Part shown: positions 17,929 to 25,956 of the stretch, piece by piece | Layout: every line of letters starts with the position of its first letter | Position numbering within the stretch: the first letter of the stretch is position 1 | Assembly: GCA_017307505.1 (NCBI GenBank) | Contig: JAFKEE010000017.1 | Span: 411,675 to 475,674 of the forward strand | Direction: 5' to 3' | Source: Acidobacteriota bacterium | GTDB lineage: Bacteria > Acidobacteriota > Terriglobia > Bryobacterales > Bryobacteraceae | DNA length: 64,000 bases | The notes under the pieces: generated by a model | The model's database searches: none | What the model saw: the letters and a program-made list of their open reading frames with translations, nothing else | Told to the model about the DNA's origin: nothing | Made by a program: the position numbers and the translations under genes

Positions 17929-18648
17929 ATGGAGATGCCTCAACGCCGTGAGTTTCTGGGCGCCCTGTCTTCTCTCGGCCTCGGCGCACCCATGGAATCA
18001 GCCGACAAGAGCACGATTTACATCCCGGACCGCCAACGCGAATCGGACCGCGGAGTCATCCTCGAATTCCTGGAAGAGTATTCCTTCGCCATGCTGGTCA
18101 CGGCGGCGGGCGGAGTCCACATTACGAATGTCCCGACGTTGTTCGATCGCTCCACCGAAGGCTGGGGCAAAGTGTGGTGGCATCTCGCCAAAAGTAACGG
18201 GCAGAACCAGGTATTCGACGGAAACACGGAGTGCACCGTGGTCTTTCACGGGCCGCACGGCTACATCTCGCCGAACTGGTACACCACAAAGAATGCGGTG
18301 CCGACCTGGAATTTCGCCGTAGTTCATGCAACGGGCAAACCCAGACGGGTGGACGACGATGCCGCCTTCGCGAAGTCGCTGGAACGCCTGGTGGCGCGGA
18401 ATGAAGGCGCCTATGGTGGCGGGGACAACTGGGATTTTGCGAAGTTGCCGGAGTCGTACCTGAAGGGGATGCGGCAAGGCATCGTGGCCTACGAGATGGT
18501 AATCGACCAGGTGGAAGCGAAGTTCAAGCTAGGGCAGGAGCGTTCGGCCGCCGACCGGGCCGGAATCCTGAAGGGCCTGGAGAGCGGCCGCAAAGAGCGC
18601 AACCTGATCGAACTCATGAAGGCGCACTACGGGCGAATCAAGGAATAG
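17929..18648 (+). CDS. PaiB-like FMN-binding split-barrel protein with possible Tat motif
   Basis: The core matches the PaiB / FMN-binding negative regulator family: FAMLVTAAGGVHITNVPTLF, WWHLAKSN, VVFHGPHGYISPNWY and VPTWNFAVVHATG are its signature blocks. Family members are cytosolic flavin binders of about 205 residues; PaiB is linked to protease regulation in Bacillus. Here about 40 residues precede the core and contain RREFLGALSSLGLGA, which resembles a short Tat signal. The start is uncertain: ATG 17929 or 17935 fits the Tat reading, while GTG 17830 would add 33 residues without a good Shine-Dalgarno sequence. It stands alone between the sensor kinase and the ArsR operon. Confidence 0.75.
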   Translation: MEMPQRREFLGALSSLGLGAPMESADKSTIYIPDRQRESDRGVILEFLEEYSFAMLVTAAGGVHITNVPTLFDRSTEGWGKVWWHLAKSNGQNQVFDGNTECTVVFHGPHGYISPNWYTTKNAVPTWNFAVVHATGKPRRVDDDAAFAKSLERLVARNEGAYGGGDNWDFAKLPESYLKGMRQGIVAYEMVIDQVEAKFKLGQERSAADRAGILKGLESGRKERNLIELMKAHYGRIKE

Positions 18649-18791
18649 CTCAACAGCAATCCACGTACGCAACGCTCCGAACGACGGCAGAATCCGCGCC
18701 GCCACCTTCTTCGGCAATTCACGCAGGCACCCATGCCGCCTGCCTGAGCCAATCCTCCGGATAGAGATATCCACTTGCCTGCAGCCAGGTA

Positions 18792-18820
18792 TTGACATGT
18801 GCCGCGTCTTTTTGCATAAT
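18792..18820 (+). promoter_or_regulatory. Sigma-70 promoter of the ArsR operon
   Basis: TTGACA at 18792-18797 is followed after exactly 17 bp by CATAAT at 18815-18820, close to an ideal housekeeping promoter. Transcription would begin near 18827, about 20 nt before the ArsR start codon, leaving little room for a Shine-Dalgarno sequence; none is seen. Confidence 0.7.
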
Positions 18821-18826
18821 CAAACG

Positions 18827-18836
18827 GTTATATAAC
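18827..18836. promoter_or_regulatory. Palindrome at the ArsR operon transcription start, candidate operator
   Basis: GTTATATAAC is a perfect 10-bp palindrome placed between the predicted -10 box and the ArsR start codon. A repressor bound here would block the promoter, so autoregulation by the ArsR protein is the simple reading. Confidence 0.5.
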
Positions 18837-18845
18837 ACATCAGCA

Positions 18846-19217
18846 ATGAACCAATCACAACGTCTGGATGCCACGTTTGCGGCCCTGGCCGATCCGACGA
18901 GGCGGGCGATCCTGGCCCGGCTCGCGGCCGGCGAGGCGTCAGTGATGGAACTGGCCGAACCGTTCGCAATCTCTCAACCGGCAATTTCCAAACACCTGCA
19001 GGTGCTGGAGCGGGCCGGCCTGATTTCGCGAGGACGCGACGCGCAACGCCGGCCGCGCCGCCTGGAGGCAAAGCCCCTGGCCGATATCGCGGGCTGGCTC
19101 GAAGACTACCGCAGGTTCTGGGAGGGCAGCTTCGAACGCCTGGACGAATTGCTGGACGAGATGAAAGCCGACGAGAGGAAAGCCAAAGACAGGAAGCAGA
19201 AGCGCAAGAAGAAATGA
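18846..19217 (+). CDS. ArsR-family winged-helix repressor
   Basis: The 123-residue protein has the ArsR DNA-binding domain in its first 80 residues (FAALADPTRRAILARLAAGEASVMELA, then the recognition helix ISQPAISKHLQVLERAGL). The tail is very lysine-rich. There are no paired cysteines that would suggest metal sensing, so it belongs to the non-metal group commonly paired with AHSA1/SRPBCC genes. It is first in an operon with the AHSA1 gene 12 nt downstream. The start at 18846 was preferred to 18792 because the latter overlaps the -35 box. Confidence 0.92.
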   Translation: MNQSQRLDATFAALADPTRRAILARLAAGEASVMELAEPFAISQPAISKHLQVLERAGLISRGRDAQRRPRRLEAKPLADIAGWLEDYRRFWEGSFERLDELLDEMKADERKAKDRKQKRKKK

Positions 19218-19229
19218 AAGGGGCCGACG

Positions 19230-19739
19230 ATGAAGAACACTGGAACGCTCAAAGTCACCACACCCACCGATCGCGAGATTGTCCTGACCCGGGTTTTCGA
19301 CGCACCGCGCCGGATGGTTTTCGACGCATTCACAAAACCGGAACTACTGAGGCGCTGGTTCGGCCCGCGCGGCTGGGAACTGGTGGTTTGCGAGATTGAC
19401 CTGCGCGTGGGCGGCACCTTCCGCTTCGTGCTGCGCGGACCGGACGGCCGCGACATGGGGATGCGCGGAGTCTACCGGGAGATCACCCCGCCGGAGCGCT
19501 CGGTCCACATGGAATCGTTCGACGACTACCCCGGCGAGTCGCAGGTGACCACCGTCCTGGTGGAGCAGGGCGGCCGCACCACGATGACCGCCACCGTGCT
19601 CTATCCTTCGCGCGAGGTCCGCGACATCGTGATCAGCACCGGCATGGAGCATGGAGCCGCCGAAAGCTACGACAAACTGGCCGAACTGCTGGCGTCCGCG
19701 GAGCCGGCCCCTTCCGGCACGGAGGCCGCGGGCGCGTGA
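19230..19739 (+). CDS. AHSA1/SRPBCC-domain protein
   Basis: This 169-residue protein has the SRPBCC fold of the AHSA1 group: VFDAPRRMVFDAFTKPELLRRWFGPRGW at the start, then VGGTFRFVLRGPDG, TTVLVEQGGRTTMTATVLYPS and the closing GMEHGAAESYDKLAELL. The fold encloses a hydrophobic pocket, and the usual partner is the ArsR repressor encoded upstream, as here. The ligand is unknown. AAAGGGG lies about 9 nt before the ATG. Its stop overlaps the next start (GTGA), so translation of the hydrolase is probably coupled. Confidence 0.9.
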   Translation: MKNTGTLKVTTPTDREIVLTRVFDAPRRMVFDAFTKPELLRRWFGPRGWELVVCEIDLRVGGTFRFVLRGPDGRDMGMRGVYREITPPERSVHMESFDDYPGESQVTTVLVEQGGRTTMTATVLYPSREVRDIVISTGMEHGAAESYDKLAELLASAEPAPSGTEAAGA

Positions 19740-20692
19740 CCGAACGACGCCGCCCCCGCCGCCTGCTTCGCTGGACCATCTGGATCCTGGGGATGGTTGT
19801 CACCCTTCTCGCCGGCCTGTGGATTGCCGCCGCCATGGCGATGAACACAGACCGTGTGCCGGCAGGCGCCGTGGAGAAACACGTGATTTCCAGGGACGGC
19901 ACGGCCATCGCCTACGAGCAGGCAGGCAGCGGTCCTCCGATCGTCCTCGTGGCGGCTGCCCTCTCTGATCGAGGCGCAGCCCGGCGGCTGGCGGAACAGT
20001 TGGCGGGCCGCTTCACAGTCCTGAACTACGACCGCCGGGGCAGGGGCAGGAGCACGGATACACAGCCCTACTCGCCTCAACGGGAAATTGAAGATGTCGA
20101 AGCTCTGATCGATGCCGCCGGAGCACCCGTCTTCCTATTCGGCAGCTCATCCGGAGCCGTGCTCGCCCTCGACGCGGCAAACCATCTGGGCTCAAAGATC
20201 CGGCGCCTGTTCCTCTATGAGCCGCCGTTCATCGTGGACAACAGCTGGCCTCCGTTGCAGGAAGGGCTCACCCGGGAAGCAGCGGATCTTGCCGCGGCAG
20301 GCCGCCGCAATGAAGCTGTCCACCTATTCTTCGCACAGGGCATGGGCATACCTGGACCAGCTGTCACCGCCATGCGCTACTTCATGCCAGGGTGGTCGAA
20401 GATGACGGGCATGGCACAAACGATCCCTTACGATCTGAGCATCGTGGCGGGCACGCAGACGGGAAAACCGCTGCCACGGGACCGCTGGACCGGCAGGATT
20501 TCGCCGACCCTGGTTGTCGTGGGAAGCAAGAGTGAACTGTTCTTCCACAACGGTGCCCGGGCGCTGGCCGGACTGCTGCCAAACGTCCGGTACGGTTCGC
20601 TGGAAGGCGAGGACCATTCCGCCGTCCTGTTCGCGCCAAAGCAACTGGCGGCCAAGGTTGAACAGTTTTTCGTGGCGGCAGAGCAGCCATAG
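19736..20692 (+). CDS. Membrane-anchored alpha/beta hydrolase
   Basis: A single hydrophobic helix (about residues 12-34) precedes an alpha/beta-hydrolase domain of normal size. The nucleophile elbow is GSSSG, the strand before it reads APVFLFG, and the catalytic His is in GEDHSAV near the end. YDRRGRGRS is the usual loop after strand beta-4. The catalytic Asp or Glu is probably in the SKSELFF region. It is likely an esterase or hydrolase of the inner-membrane outer face, given the helix with Arg before it; the substrate is unknown. The GTG start overlaps the stop of the AHSA1 gene, making it the third gene of the ArsR operon. Confidence 0.88.
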   Translation: MTERRRPRRLLRWTIWILGMVVTLLAGLWIAAAMAMNTDRVPAGAVEKHVISRDGTAIAYEQAGSGPPIVLVAAALSDRGAARRLAEQLAGRFTVLNYDRRGRGRSTDTQPYSPQREIEDVEALIDAAGAPVFLFGSSSGAVLALDAANHLGSKIRRLFLYEPPFIVDNSWPPLQEGLTREAADLAAAGRRNEAVHLFFAQGMGIPGPAVTAMRYFMPGWSKMTGMAQTIPYDLSIVAGTQTGKPLPRDRWTGRISPTLVVVGSKSELFFHNGARALAGLLPNVRYGSLEGEDHSAVLFAPKQLAAKVEQFFVAAEQP

Positions 20693-20721
20693 TTGCGGCC
20701 GCGGATAGCCGCCTCGCTACC

Positions 20722-21447
20722 ATGGTGGGCATGGACAATGGGTGGCAGGAGTCCGCGGAAGCCTGGGTTGCGGACATGGGGGAAGCCGGCGATTTCGGTC
20801 GGCGTTATGTGCTCGACCCGGTCATGCTGCCCCGCGCGCTGGCGCGCGCCCCGAAGACGGCGTTGGATGTCGGTTGCGGAGAGGGCCGTTTCTGCCGGAT
20901 GCTCAAGCGCCATGGCGTCGAGGCAACGGGCATCGATCCCACCCCGGCTCTGCTGGCTGCCGCCCGCAAACGCGATGCAGGCGGCGTCTACCTGGAAGCA
21001 ACAGCGGAATGCCTGCCCTTTGAGGATGCGTCGTTCGACCTTGTCGTCAGCTACCTGACATTGATCGATATTCCAGACATCCAGGCGGCCATTCCGGAGA
21101 TGGCGCGCGTGCTGAAGCCGGGAGGTTCCCTCTTGATCGCCAACCTGACCAGCTTCAACACGGCCTGCGCCGGTGACGGCTGGATCAAGAGCGGCAGCGG
21201 CCGCCGCCTGCATTTCCCGATCGACGACTACCTGAAGGAACGTTCGGTCTGGATCGACTACCGGGGCATCCGCGTCGTGAACCATCACCGCCCCTTGAGC
21301 ACCTACATGAAGTTGCTGCTGGACGCGGGCCTGCAGCTGACCCACTTCGACGAACCGGCGCCCATCGCCGCCACTCCGCCGGCCAAGGCCACCAGCTATC
21401 GGAGGGTTCCCTGGTTCCTGGTCATGGAGTGGGCGAAGCCGGTTTAG
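20722..21447 (+). CDS. Class I SAM-dependent methyltransferase
   Basis: The 241-residue protein has motif I as LDVGCGEGRFCRML, an acidic residue after beta-2 in TGIDPTPALL, ECLPFEDASFDLVVSYLTLIDI as motifs II-III, and LKPGGSLLIANL after it. This is the Methyltransf_11 pattern of small-molecule methyltransferases. The C-terminal part (about 170-241) probably forms the substrate lid. It starts 30 nt after the hydrolase gene and may be the end of the ArsR operon. ATG 20731 (MDNGWQ) is an equally likely start. The substrate is unknown. Confidence 0.9.
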   Translation: MVGMDNGWQESAEAWVADMGEAGDFGRRYVLDPVMLPRALARAPKTALDVGCGEGRFCRMLKRHGVEATGIDPTPALLAAARKRDAGGVYLEATAECLPFEDASFDLVVSYLTLIDIPDIQAAIPEMARVLKPGGSLLIANLTSFNTACAGDGWIKSGSGRRLHFPIDDYLKERSVWIDYRGIRVVNHHRPLSTYMKLLLDAGLQLTHFDEPAPIAATPPAKATSYRRVPWFLVMEWAKPV

Positions 21448-21466
21448 CTCGGACACCCTGAGCTGA

Positions 21467-21604
21467 CTATTCGCGCCGCTTCTCCCTGCTGCTTTTGTCT
21501 CGTCCCCGCCGGTAGGCGGAGTACATTTCCGCCGCAGTCCAAAGGATCCCAATCACCAAAACGCCAACGTGCAAGGAGTCCCACGACCACAAAGAGGCAG
21601 TCAC
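21467..21604 (-). CDS. Small single-span membrane protein, 45 aa
   Basis: A GTG at 21604-21602 overlaps the TGA of the upstream gene (GTGA), which favours translational coupling. The peptide has one hydrophobic helix (LHVGVLVIGILWTAAEMY) and a highly basic tail (RRGRDKSSREKRRE). It is the last of six genes in a membrane-protein operon. I know of no matching family. The longer frame in the same phase up to 21847 is a shadow of the upstream gene. Confidence 0.55.
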   Translation of the reverse strand: MTASLWSWDSLHVGVLVIGILWTAAEMYSAYRRGRDKSSREKRRE

Positions 21605-22047
21605 GATTTGCCGCCTTTCCAGGGTGGCCAACCTTCTATCCTGCCGATAATCAGCGGCAACTGCGCTACCAAATAGGTCAGGAAACATCCCCTGAGACTG
21701 CTCTCCCGGAGTATCAGCGCTGCCTCCAGCCCGGCCGCTAGCACGCCGATCCCCAGGTAGAGGTACCGAGCGCCCCATCCGAGGTCGAGCAGGCGGCTGC
21801 GCGAGATTGTCACGGCAAGCGCCACCAGGATGGCGATACACAGCCACAGGAACGCAAACCGCGCGAGCGGTGGACTGCCTCCCTGCAAACTTACCTGCAG
21901 CATCGGCCTCAGGTCGCCAGTTGCCGTTTCGGACAGCACAAGGAAGCTAGCGCATGCCGCGAAATAGCTGAATGGTCCGCGATCGCCAGAGAACCATCGC
22001 CAGGCCTGTGCCCATCGAATGACGCGGGAGGAGGCGGGAGACATCAT
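21601..22047 (-). CDS. Hypothetical membrane protein, 148 aa
   Basis: ATG 22047 lies 3 nt after the stop of the upstream gene, so I prefer it to the longer frame beginning at 22227, which would overlap that gene by 178 nt. The protein has about four hydrophobic segments (GPFSYFAACASFLVL, FAFLWLCIAILVALAVTI, YLYLGIGVLAAGLEAALIL, GCFLTYLVAQLPLIIG). It is not recognised. It forms part of the tight operon running from 24195 to 21467. Confidence 0.65.
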   Translation of the reverse strand: MMSPASSRVIRWAQAWRWFSGDRGPFSYFAACASFLVLSETATGDLRPMLQVSLQGGSPPLARFAFLWLCIAILVALAVTISRSRLLDLGWGARYLYLGIGVLAAGLEAALILRESSLRGCFLTYLVAQLPLIIGRIEGWPPWKGGKS

Positions 22048-22049
22048 GG

Positions 22050-22775
22050 CTACTCCGTTGCGGGCTCCTGCATCGTACAAAGCGCAACAACGAGGGCAAC
22101 TGCGAGCGACACGACGATCTGTCCTCCAGACAGAAAGTAGGCCACAGTTCCACCGGCGACCAGTGAGCATGAACCTGCCGCCATCAGATGCGTCAGGTTG
22201 AGCGGGCGTGGAAAGAGGAAGCCGCACAACAGGGCTCCGGCGATCACAACGATGGGGATGCCCAGAGCAGCTCCCATTGCTCCGGAACTACAGGCTAGTT
22301 CGGGAGATTCATGTGCCTCTAAGCACATCAAGATGAATCCTCCGCCAAGACCGCTGGCTACCGCAAGAAGCAGGAAGGAGACCGCGTTCCCTACTCGAAG
22401 CAGAAGAGAGTATTGCCCCAGCTTCGGGAGAAATCCCGTCACGACATATTCCGCAGTTGCACCCAGTAGGGCGCCGCCGCCCGTCGCAAGGCTGAGAGAC
22501 CAAACCTGCAGCGGATTCACGAAAGCGGTGACCAAGCCGGTGCCCAGCGCGCTGCCGGCGGTGACGAAAGTGAGATTCCGCAGTTTGAGTGCTCGGCCCC
22601 TGGTTGCGAACAGCAGTGCAGTCACCGCCAGAAACGCGGAGGCACCGACAAACGGCGTGCAGATGCCTGAACAGAGTGGCGGCCTTCTCAGGTCATCCGC
22701 GATACACGCAACCCCGGTTCCTAAGGTCCACAGGGTGATCAGCCGCAGGAGGAACAGCCGCGTTCTATAGAGCAC
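22050..22775 (-). CDS. Hypothetical polytopic membrane protein, 241 aa
   Basis: The GTG start gives a protein with about seven hydrophobic helices, many rich in Gly and Ala (FVTAGSALGTGLVTAF, LATGGGALLGATAEYVVTG, LLLAVASGLGGGF, IVVIAGALLCGFLF, IVVSLAVALVVALC). No transport or enzyme motif is visible. The three cysteines near the N-terminus (ACIADDLRRPPLCSGIC) may lie outside the cytoplasm. It is the fourth gene of the unrecognised membrane operon. Confidence 0.7.
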   Translation of the reverse strand: MLYRTRLFLLRLITLWTLGTGVACIADDLRRPPLCSGICTPFVGASAFLAVTALLFATRGRALKLRNLTFVTAGSALGTGLVTAFVNPLQVWSLSLATGGGALLGATAEYVVTGFLPKLGQYSLLLRVGNAVSFLLLAVASGLGGGFILMCLEAHESPELACSSGAMGAALGIPIVVIAGALLCGFLFPRPLNLTHLMAAGSCSLVAGGTVAYFLSGGQIVVSLAVALVVALCTMQEPATE

Positions 22776-22837
22776 GATGCCCTGCTTTCATTGACTGGTG
22801 GAGTTCCATTCATTTCTCCGCTGGAGCGCTGGCAGGC

Positions 22838-23365
22838 TCAGGAGCTCCTCTGGGATTCTGCTTCAGACCACAGCAGCACGAATAGCACCATGTAGGCAAA
22901 GTAACCTCCGAGCGCACCCCACCAAAGCAACCGTACCCCCAACGAAGTATCAAAAAATGGGGCAGTTGACAGTAGAATCGTGGCGGCGGGCACCACCCAA
23001 CTGAGCGCGCAGAAGAACCCGAGTGCTACCCAGGCAGGCTTCCAGCCAAATGCCCTCAATGCACCGATCGTGGCCGTAATGGACAACCCGGTCGCATAGC
23101 ATGCCGCAGTGCAGGCAAGCAGGAACACCGACCATTCGACCAGGCCTGATGGCGGCCGCCCGGTCTTCGACACTCGCGAAATGAGTACACGGAGCGCCAA
23201 AATGTATAGCCAGAAGCTCAGTGCCTGCTTCGATCCGAACAAGTCACTTACCAAGCGCGCCGGAAGAATCTCAGGCTTCAACACGCGAAAGAGGCGCGGG
23301 CGTTCAAAATGAGTCAGATCGGTCACTCTCCTATTCGCCCTCGCGTGACTGCGGCTGCCCCTCAT
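22838..23365 (-). CDS. Hypothetical membrane protein, 175 aa
   Basis: I place the start at ATG 23365 because it overlaps the preceding stop as ATGA, a sign of translational coupling; GTG 23326 is a second candidate. After a basic N-terminus come about four hydrophobic segments (ALSFWLYILALRVLI, SVFLLACTAACYATGL, WVALGFFCALSWVVPAATILL, GALGGYFAYMVLFVLLW). No family is recognised. The gene belongs to the tight minus-strand membrane operon. Confidence 0.65.
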   Translation of the reverse strand: MRGSRSHARANRRVTDLTHFERPRLFRVLKPEILPARLVSDLFGSKQALSFWLYILALRVLISRVSKTGRPPSGLVEWSVFLLACTAACYATGLSITATIGALRAFGWKPAWVALGFFCALSWVVPAATILLSTAPFFDTSLGVRLLWWGALGGYFAYMVLFVLLWSEAESQRSS

Positions 23366-23757
23366 CGGGCAGGCCGGGCTTCTTCTTCTGGGCCGCCTCC
23401 TCGGTGCGGGGGTGCGGATGCGCCGAACATCAGAAGGAGATCTAGAAGGATCGCTGGAATCCCGCACAGCAGGACACCGGCGACCATCGTTGTTGGGCTC
23501 GGGCGCGTGCGGATTGACCACGCGAAAAGCAGCAGGGGCGACGAGACCAGGGCCGCCCACCAACGCGAGGCGCCGAGATCCACAAGCCGCGCACTCGACA
23601 AGACGGTCATCATCACGCAGCCGAGAACAAACACGGCCAATGGATGATCAGGGAACTTCAGCTCATACCTCGACTCCACCCCAAGCGCAGCCAGGCTCGC
23701 CGGAATATATCGCTCCCGGTCGATGGGCCCCACAATGTACTTGGCGAATGCGTTCAT
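23362..23757 (-). CDS. Hypothetical membrane protein, 131 aa
   Basis: The ATG at 23757 is preceded by GTGAGGTGG. The protein has a short soluble N-terminus (ERYIPASLAALGVESRYELKF) and three hydrophobic helices (PLAVFVLGCVMMTVL, WWAALVSSPLLLFAW, MVAGVLLCGIPAILLDLLLMFG). The C-terminus is charged and Pro-rich. It lies 15 nt after the first gene of the operon and overlaps the next by 4 nt. No family is recognised. Confidence 0.65.
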   Translation of the reverse strand: MNAFAKYIVGPIDRERYIPASLAALGVESRYELKFPDHPLAVFVLGCVMMTVLSSARLVDLGASRWWAALVSSPLLLFAWSIRTRPSPTTMVAGVLLCGIPAILLDLLLMFGASAPPHRGGGPEEEARPAR

Positions 23758-23772
23758 TTGAACCAGACCACC

Positions 23773-24195
23773 TCACCCGGCCCCGTTAGCGTTTGCGCGA
23801 TTCGGCCGCAACAAGAGCAGTACCACCATCGAAACGTAGGCGGCCAATGAGGCCACGGTAAGGACGGATAGGGGGAACGCCCATTCTAGACTCGGGTGAA
23901 GCCGGACACGCGCGGGGCTCTCAAGGAGCAGTTGGATCGCAGGCGGCCCCAGCGCCAGCACACACCACCCTCGGTGCGAGCCGACACGCCCTAGTCGCTG
24001 CACGGTCGCCAGGCCCAGGAATGCCCAGGTCAGGATCACGCCACAGGTCCAACACCAGGAATCAAACGGGCTCAATGCCCTTTTGGGAACCAGTAAGTCA
24101 GCGAAAGTGATTCCGATAAGCTGAGCGACCAGATACTGCCCCTTGCCGATCGGATTCCTGGGGCTCAGCCAGTGCATAGGACTTGAAGGTATCAC
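23773..24195 (-). CDS. Hypothetical membrane protein, 140 aa, first gene of the operon
   Basis: The frame opens with GTG 24195 (ATG 24177 is an alternative); neither has a strong Shine-Dalgarno sequence. About four hydrophobic segments are seen (YLVAQLIGITFADLLV, GVILTWAFLGLATV, WCVLALGPPAIQLLL, VLTVASLAAYVSMVVLLLL). CWTC at the second helix is a possible redox or metal pair. It begins the six-gene membrane operon. The 177 nt upstream separate it from yifB and must hold the promoter, which I could not define. Confidence 0.6.
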   Translation of the reverse strand: MIPSSPMHWLSPRNPIGKGQYLVAQLIGITFADLLVPKRALSPFDSWCWTCGVILTWAFLGLATVQRLGRVGSHRGWCVLALGPPAIQLLLESPARVRLHPSLEWAFPLSVLTVASLAAYVSMVVLLLLRPNRANANGAG

Positions 24196-24372
24196 TAATT
24201 CTCACACCAATCGGCCTACAAACAGGAGCCAATTCACAAGTCCTCCTTGCTGAATTAACCCTATTTCATAGGATAGACCTTACTTAAATCCAAAAAGCCA
24301 GTGAGGGCAATGACGAGGCGAATTCCACGCGGGCAAGACAAGTCGGTTTTGGCGTCCGACGGCCAGTCCGCC

Positions 24373-25893
24373 TCAATTCCAGTAGCTTCGATCCAGCGAC
24401 CGGTACTGCACCGCCTCCGCAACATGCTTGGCCTGGATTTGCTCGCTCGCGGATAGATCCGCAATCGTGCGCGCCACTTTGAGGATCCGGTCATGCGCCC
24501 GCGCCGAGAGGCCCATGCGCCGAACCGCCATCTCCATCGTCCGCTCGCCGGCATCGTCCAACGGGCAAATCTCGCGCAAACGTCCAGGCGGGATCGTGGC
24601 ATTCACGTAACCACGCTGCTGCTGGATGGCCCGCGCGGCCAACACCCGCTGCCGCATTTCCGCCGACGACAGACCCGTATCGCGACTACGCAACTCCTGA
24701 TAAGGCACGGCCGGAATCTCAATGTGCAAATCGATGCGGTCGAGCAGGGGCCCGCTGATCTTGCCCATGTACATCTGGATCTGCGCCCCCGTGCAGCGGC
24801 ATTCCCGGGTCGGGTCGCCATGATAACCGCAGCGGCACGGATTCATCGCAGCCACCAGCATAAAGGTCGACGGGAAGTTCAGAGTGATCTGCGAACGCGC
24901 GATCGTCACGGCTCCTTCTTCCAGCGGCTGGCGCAGCATTTCCAGTACATTTCTCGGAAACTCCGGCAACTCGTCCAGAAACAAAACGCCGTTATGCGCC
25001 AGGCTCACCTCGCCGGGCCGTGGCATCCCGATACCTCCGCCGACCAGCGCCGCGTCGGAGATCGTATGGTGCGGCGCACGAAACGGCCTCGCGCCGAGCA
25101 GCCCCGTACCCTTCGGCAAGGCATCCGCAACGCTGTGGATTTGTGTCGCGACCAAGGCCTCAGCCAGCGTCATCGGCGGCAGGATGCCCGACAAGCGCCG
25201 CGCCAGCATCGTCTTGCCCGACCCGGGCGGCCCCACTAGCAGGACATTGTGCGCGCCGGCCGCCGCCACCTCCATCGCCCGTTTCCCGGTGGCCTGCCCC
25301 CGCACATCGCGGAAATCCATCTGTTCCTGGGCAGATTCCACGGCCATTGCGACGCTGGGCTGTTGCGGCTTGAAGCGCTCCGGGTTGGACAACAGCCCCA
25401 CCACCTCGCTGAGATGGCTGACCCCGTACACCTTCAAACCCTCGACCACCGCTGCCTCGGCGGCATTCTCCCGTGGCACCACGAGACTGTGAGCCCCTTC
25501 GTCCCGGGCGCACGCGGCCATCGAGATGGCACCGCGCACCGGACGCAACCCGCCATCCAGCGACAGTTCGCCCACCATCATCAGCCGGTCGCACTTCCGC
25601 ACCGTCCCCGTCGCACCCAGGATCGCCGCCGCCATCGGCAGATCGAACCCCGCGCCCTCTTTCCTCACATTCGCCGGCGCCAAATTAATGGTCACAGCGC
25701 GATTCGGATACCCGAAGCCGGAGTTGTGGATAGCCGAGCGGATGCGCTCGCGGCTTTCGCGAACCGCCGTATCGGGCATGCCGACGACGACAAAGTCCCG
25801 TTGCGATCCGCCCTGCGACAGATCGACTTCGATGTCGATGGGACGCGCTTCAATCCCGAATATGGCAGCGCTGCGCGTGTGAAAGAGCGGCAT
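24373..25893 (-). CDS. comM: YifB/ComM-family Mg-chelatase-like AAA+ ATPase
   Basis: The 506-residue protein has the full architecture: N-terminal ChlI-like Lon-protease-fold domain (about 20-145, VVGMPDTAVRESRERIRSAI), a linker, the AAA+ core with Walker A GPPGSGKT (221-228) and a VLFLDELPEF Walker B, four cysteines in the zinc-like CRCGYHGDPTRECRC, and the C-terminal helical domain with RAHDRILKVARTIADL. ComM is a hexameric helicase that promotes branch migration of incoming DNA during natural transformation in proteobacteria. The same role here is inference, since no competence genes are in view. Confidence 0.93.
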   Translation of the reverse strand: MPLFHTRSAAIFGIEARPIDIEVDLSQGGSQRDFVVVGMPDTAVRESRERIRSAIHNSGFGYPNRAVTINLAPANVRKEGAGFDLPMAAAILGATGTVRKCDRLMMVGELSLDGGLRPVRGAISMAACARDEGAHSLVVPRENAAEAAVVEGLKVYGVSHLSEVVGLLSNPERFKPQQPSVAMAVESAQEQMDFRDVRGQATGKRAMEVAAAGAHNVLLVGPPGSGKTMLARRLSGILPPMTLAEALVATQIHSVADALPKGTGLLGARPFRAPHHTISDAALVGGGIGMPRPGEVSLAHNGVLFLDELPEFPRNVLEMLRQPLEEGAVTIARSQITLNFPSTFMLVAAMNPCRCGYHGDPTRECRCTGAQIQMYMGKISGPLLDRIDLHIEIPAVPYQELRSRDTGLSSAEMRQRVLAARAIQQQRGYVNATIPPGRLREICPLDDAGERTMEMAVRRMGLSARAHDRILKVARTIADLSASEQIQAKHVAEAVQYRSLDRSYWN

Positions 25894-25956
25894 GGACCGT
25901 CAGAGACCCGACAAAACAGAGTGGCCCGCCGCCGCGGATGTTCTCAGGGAATGACG

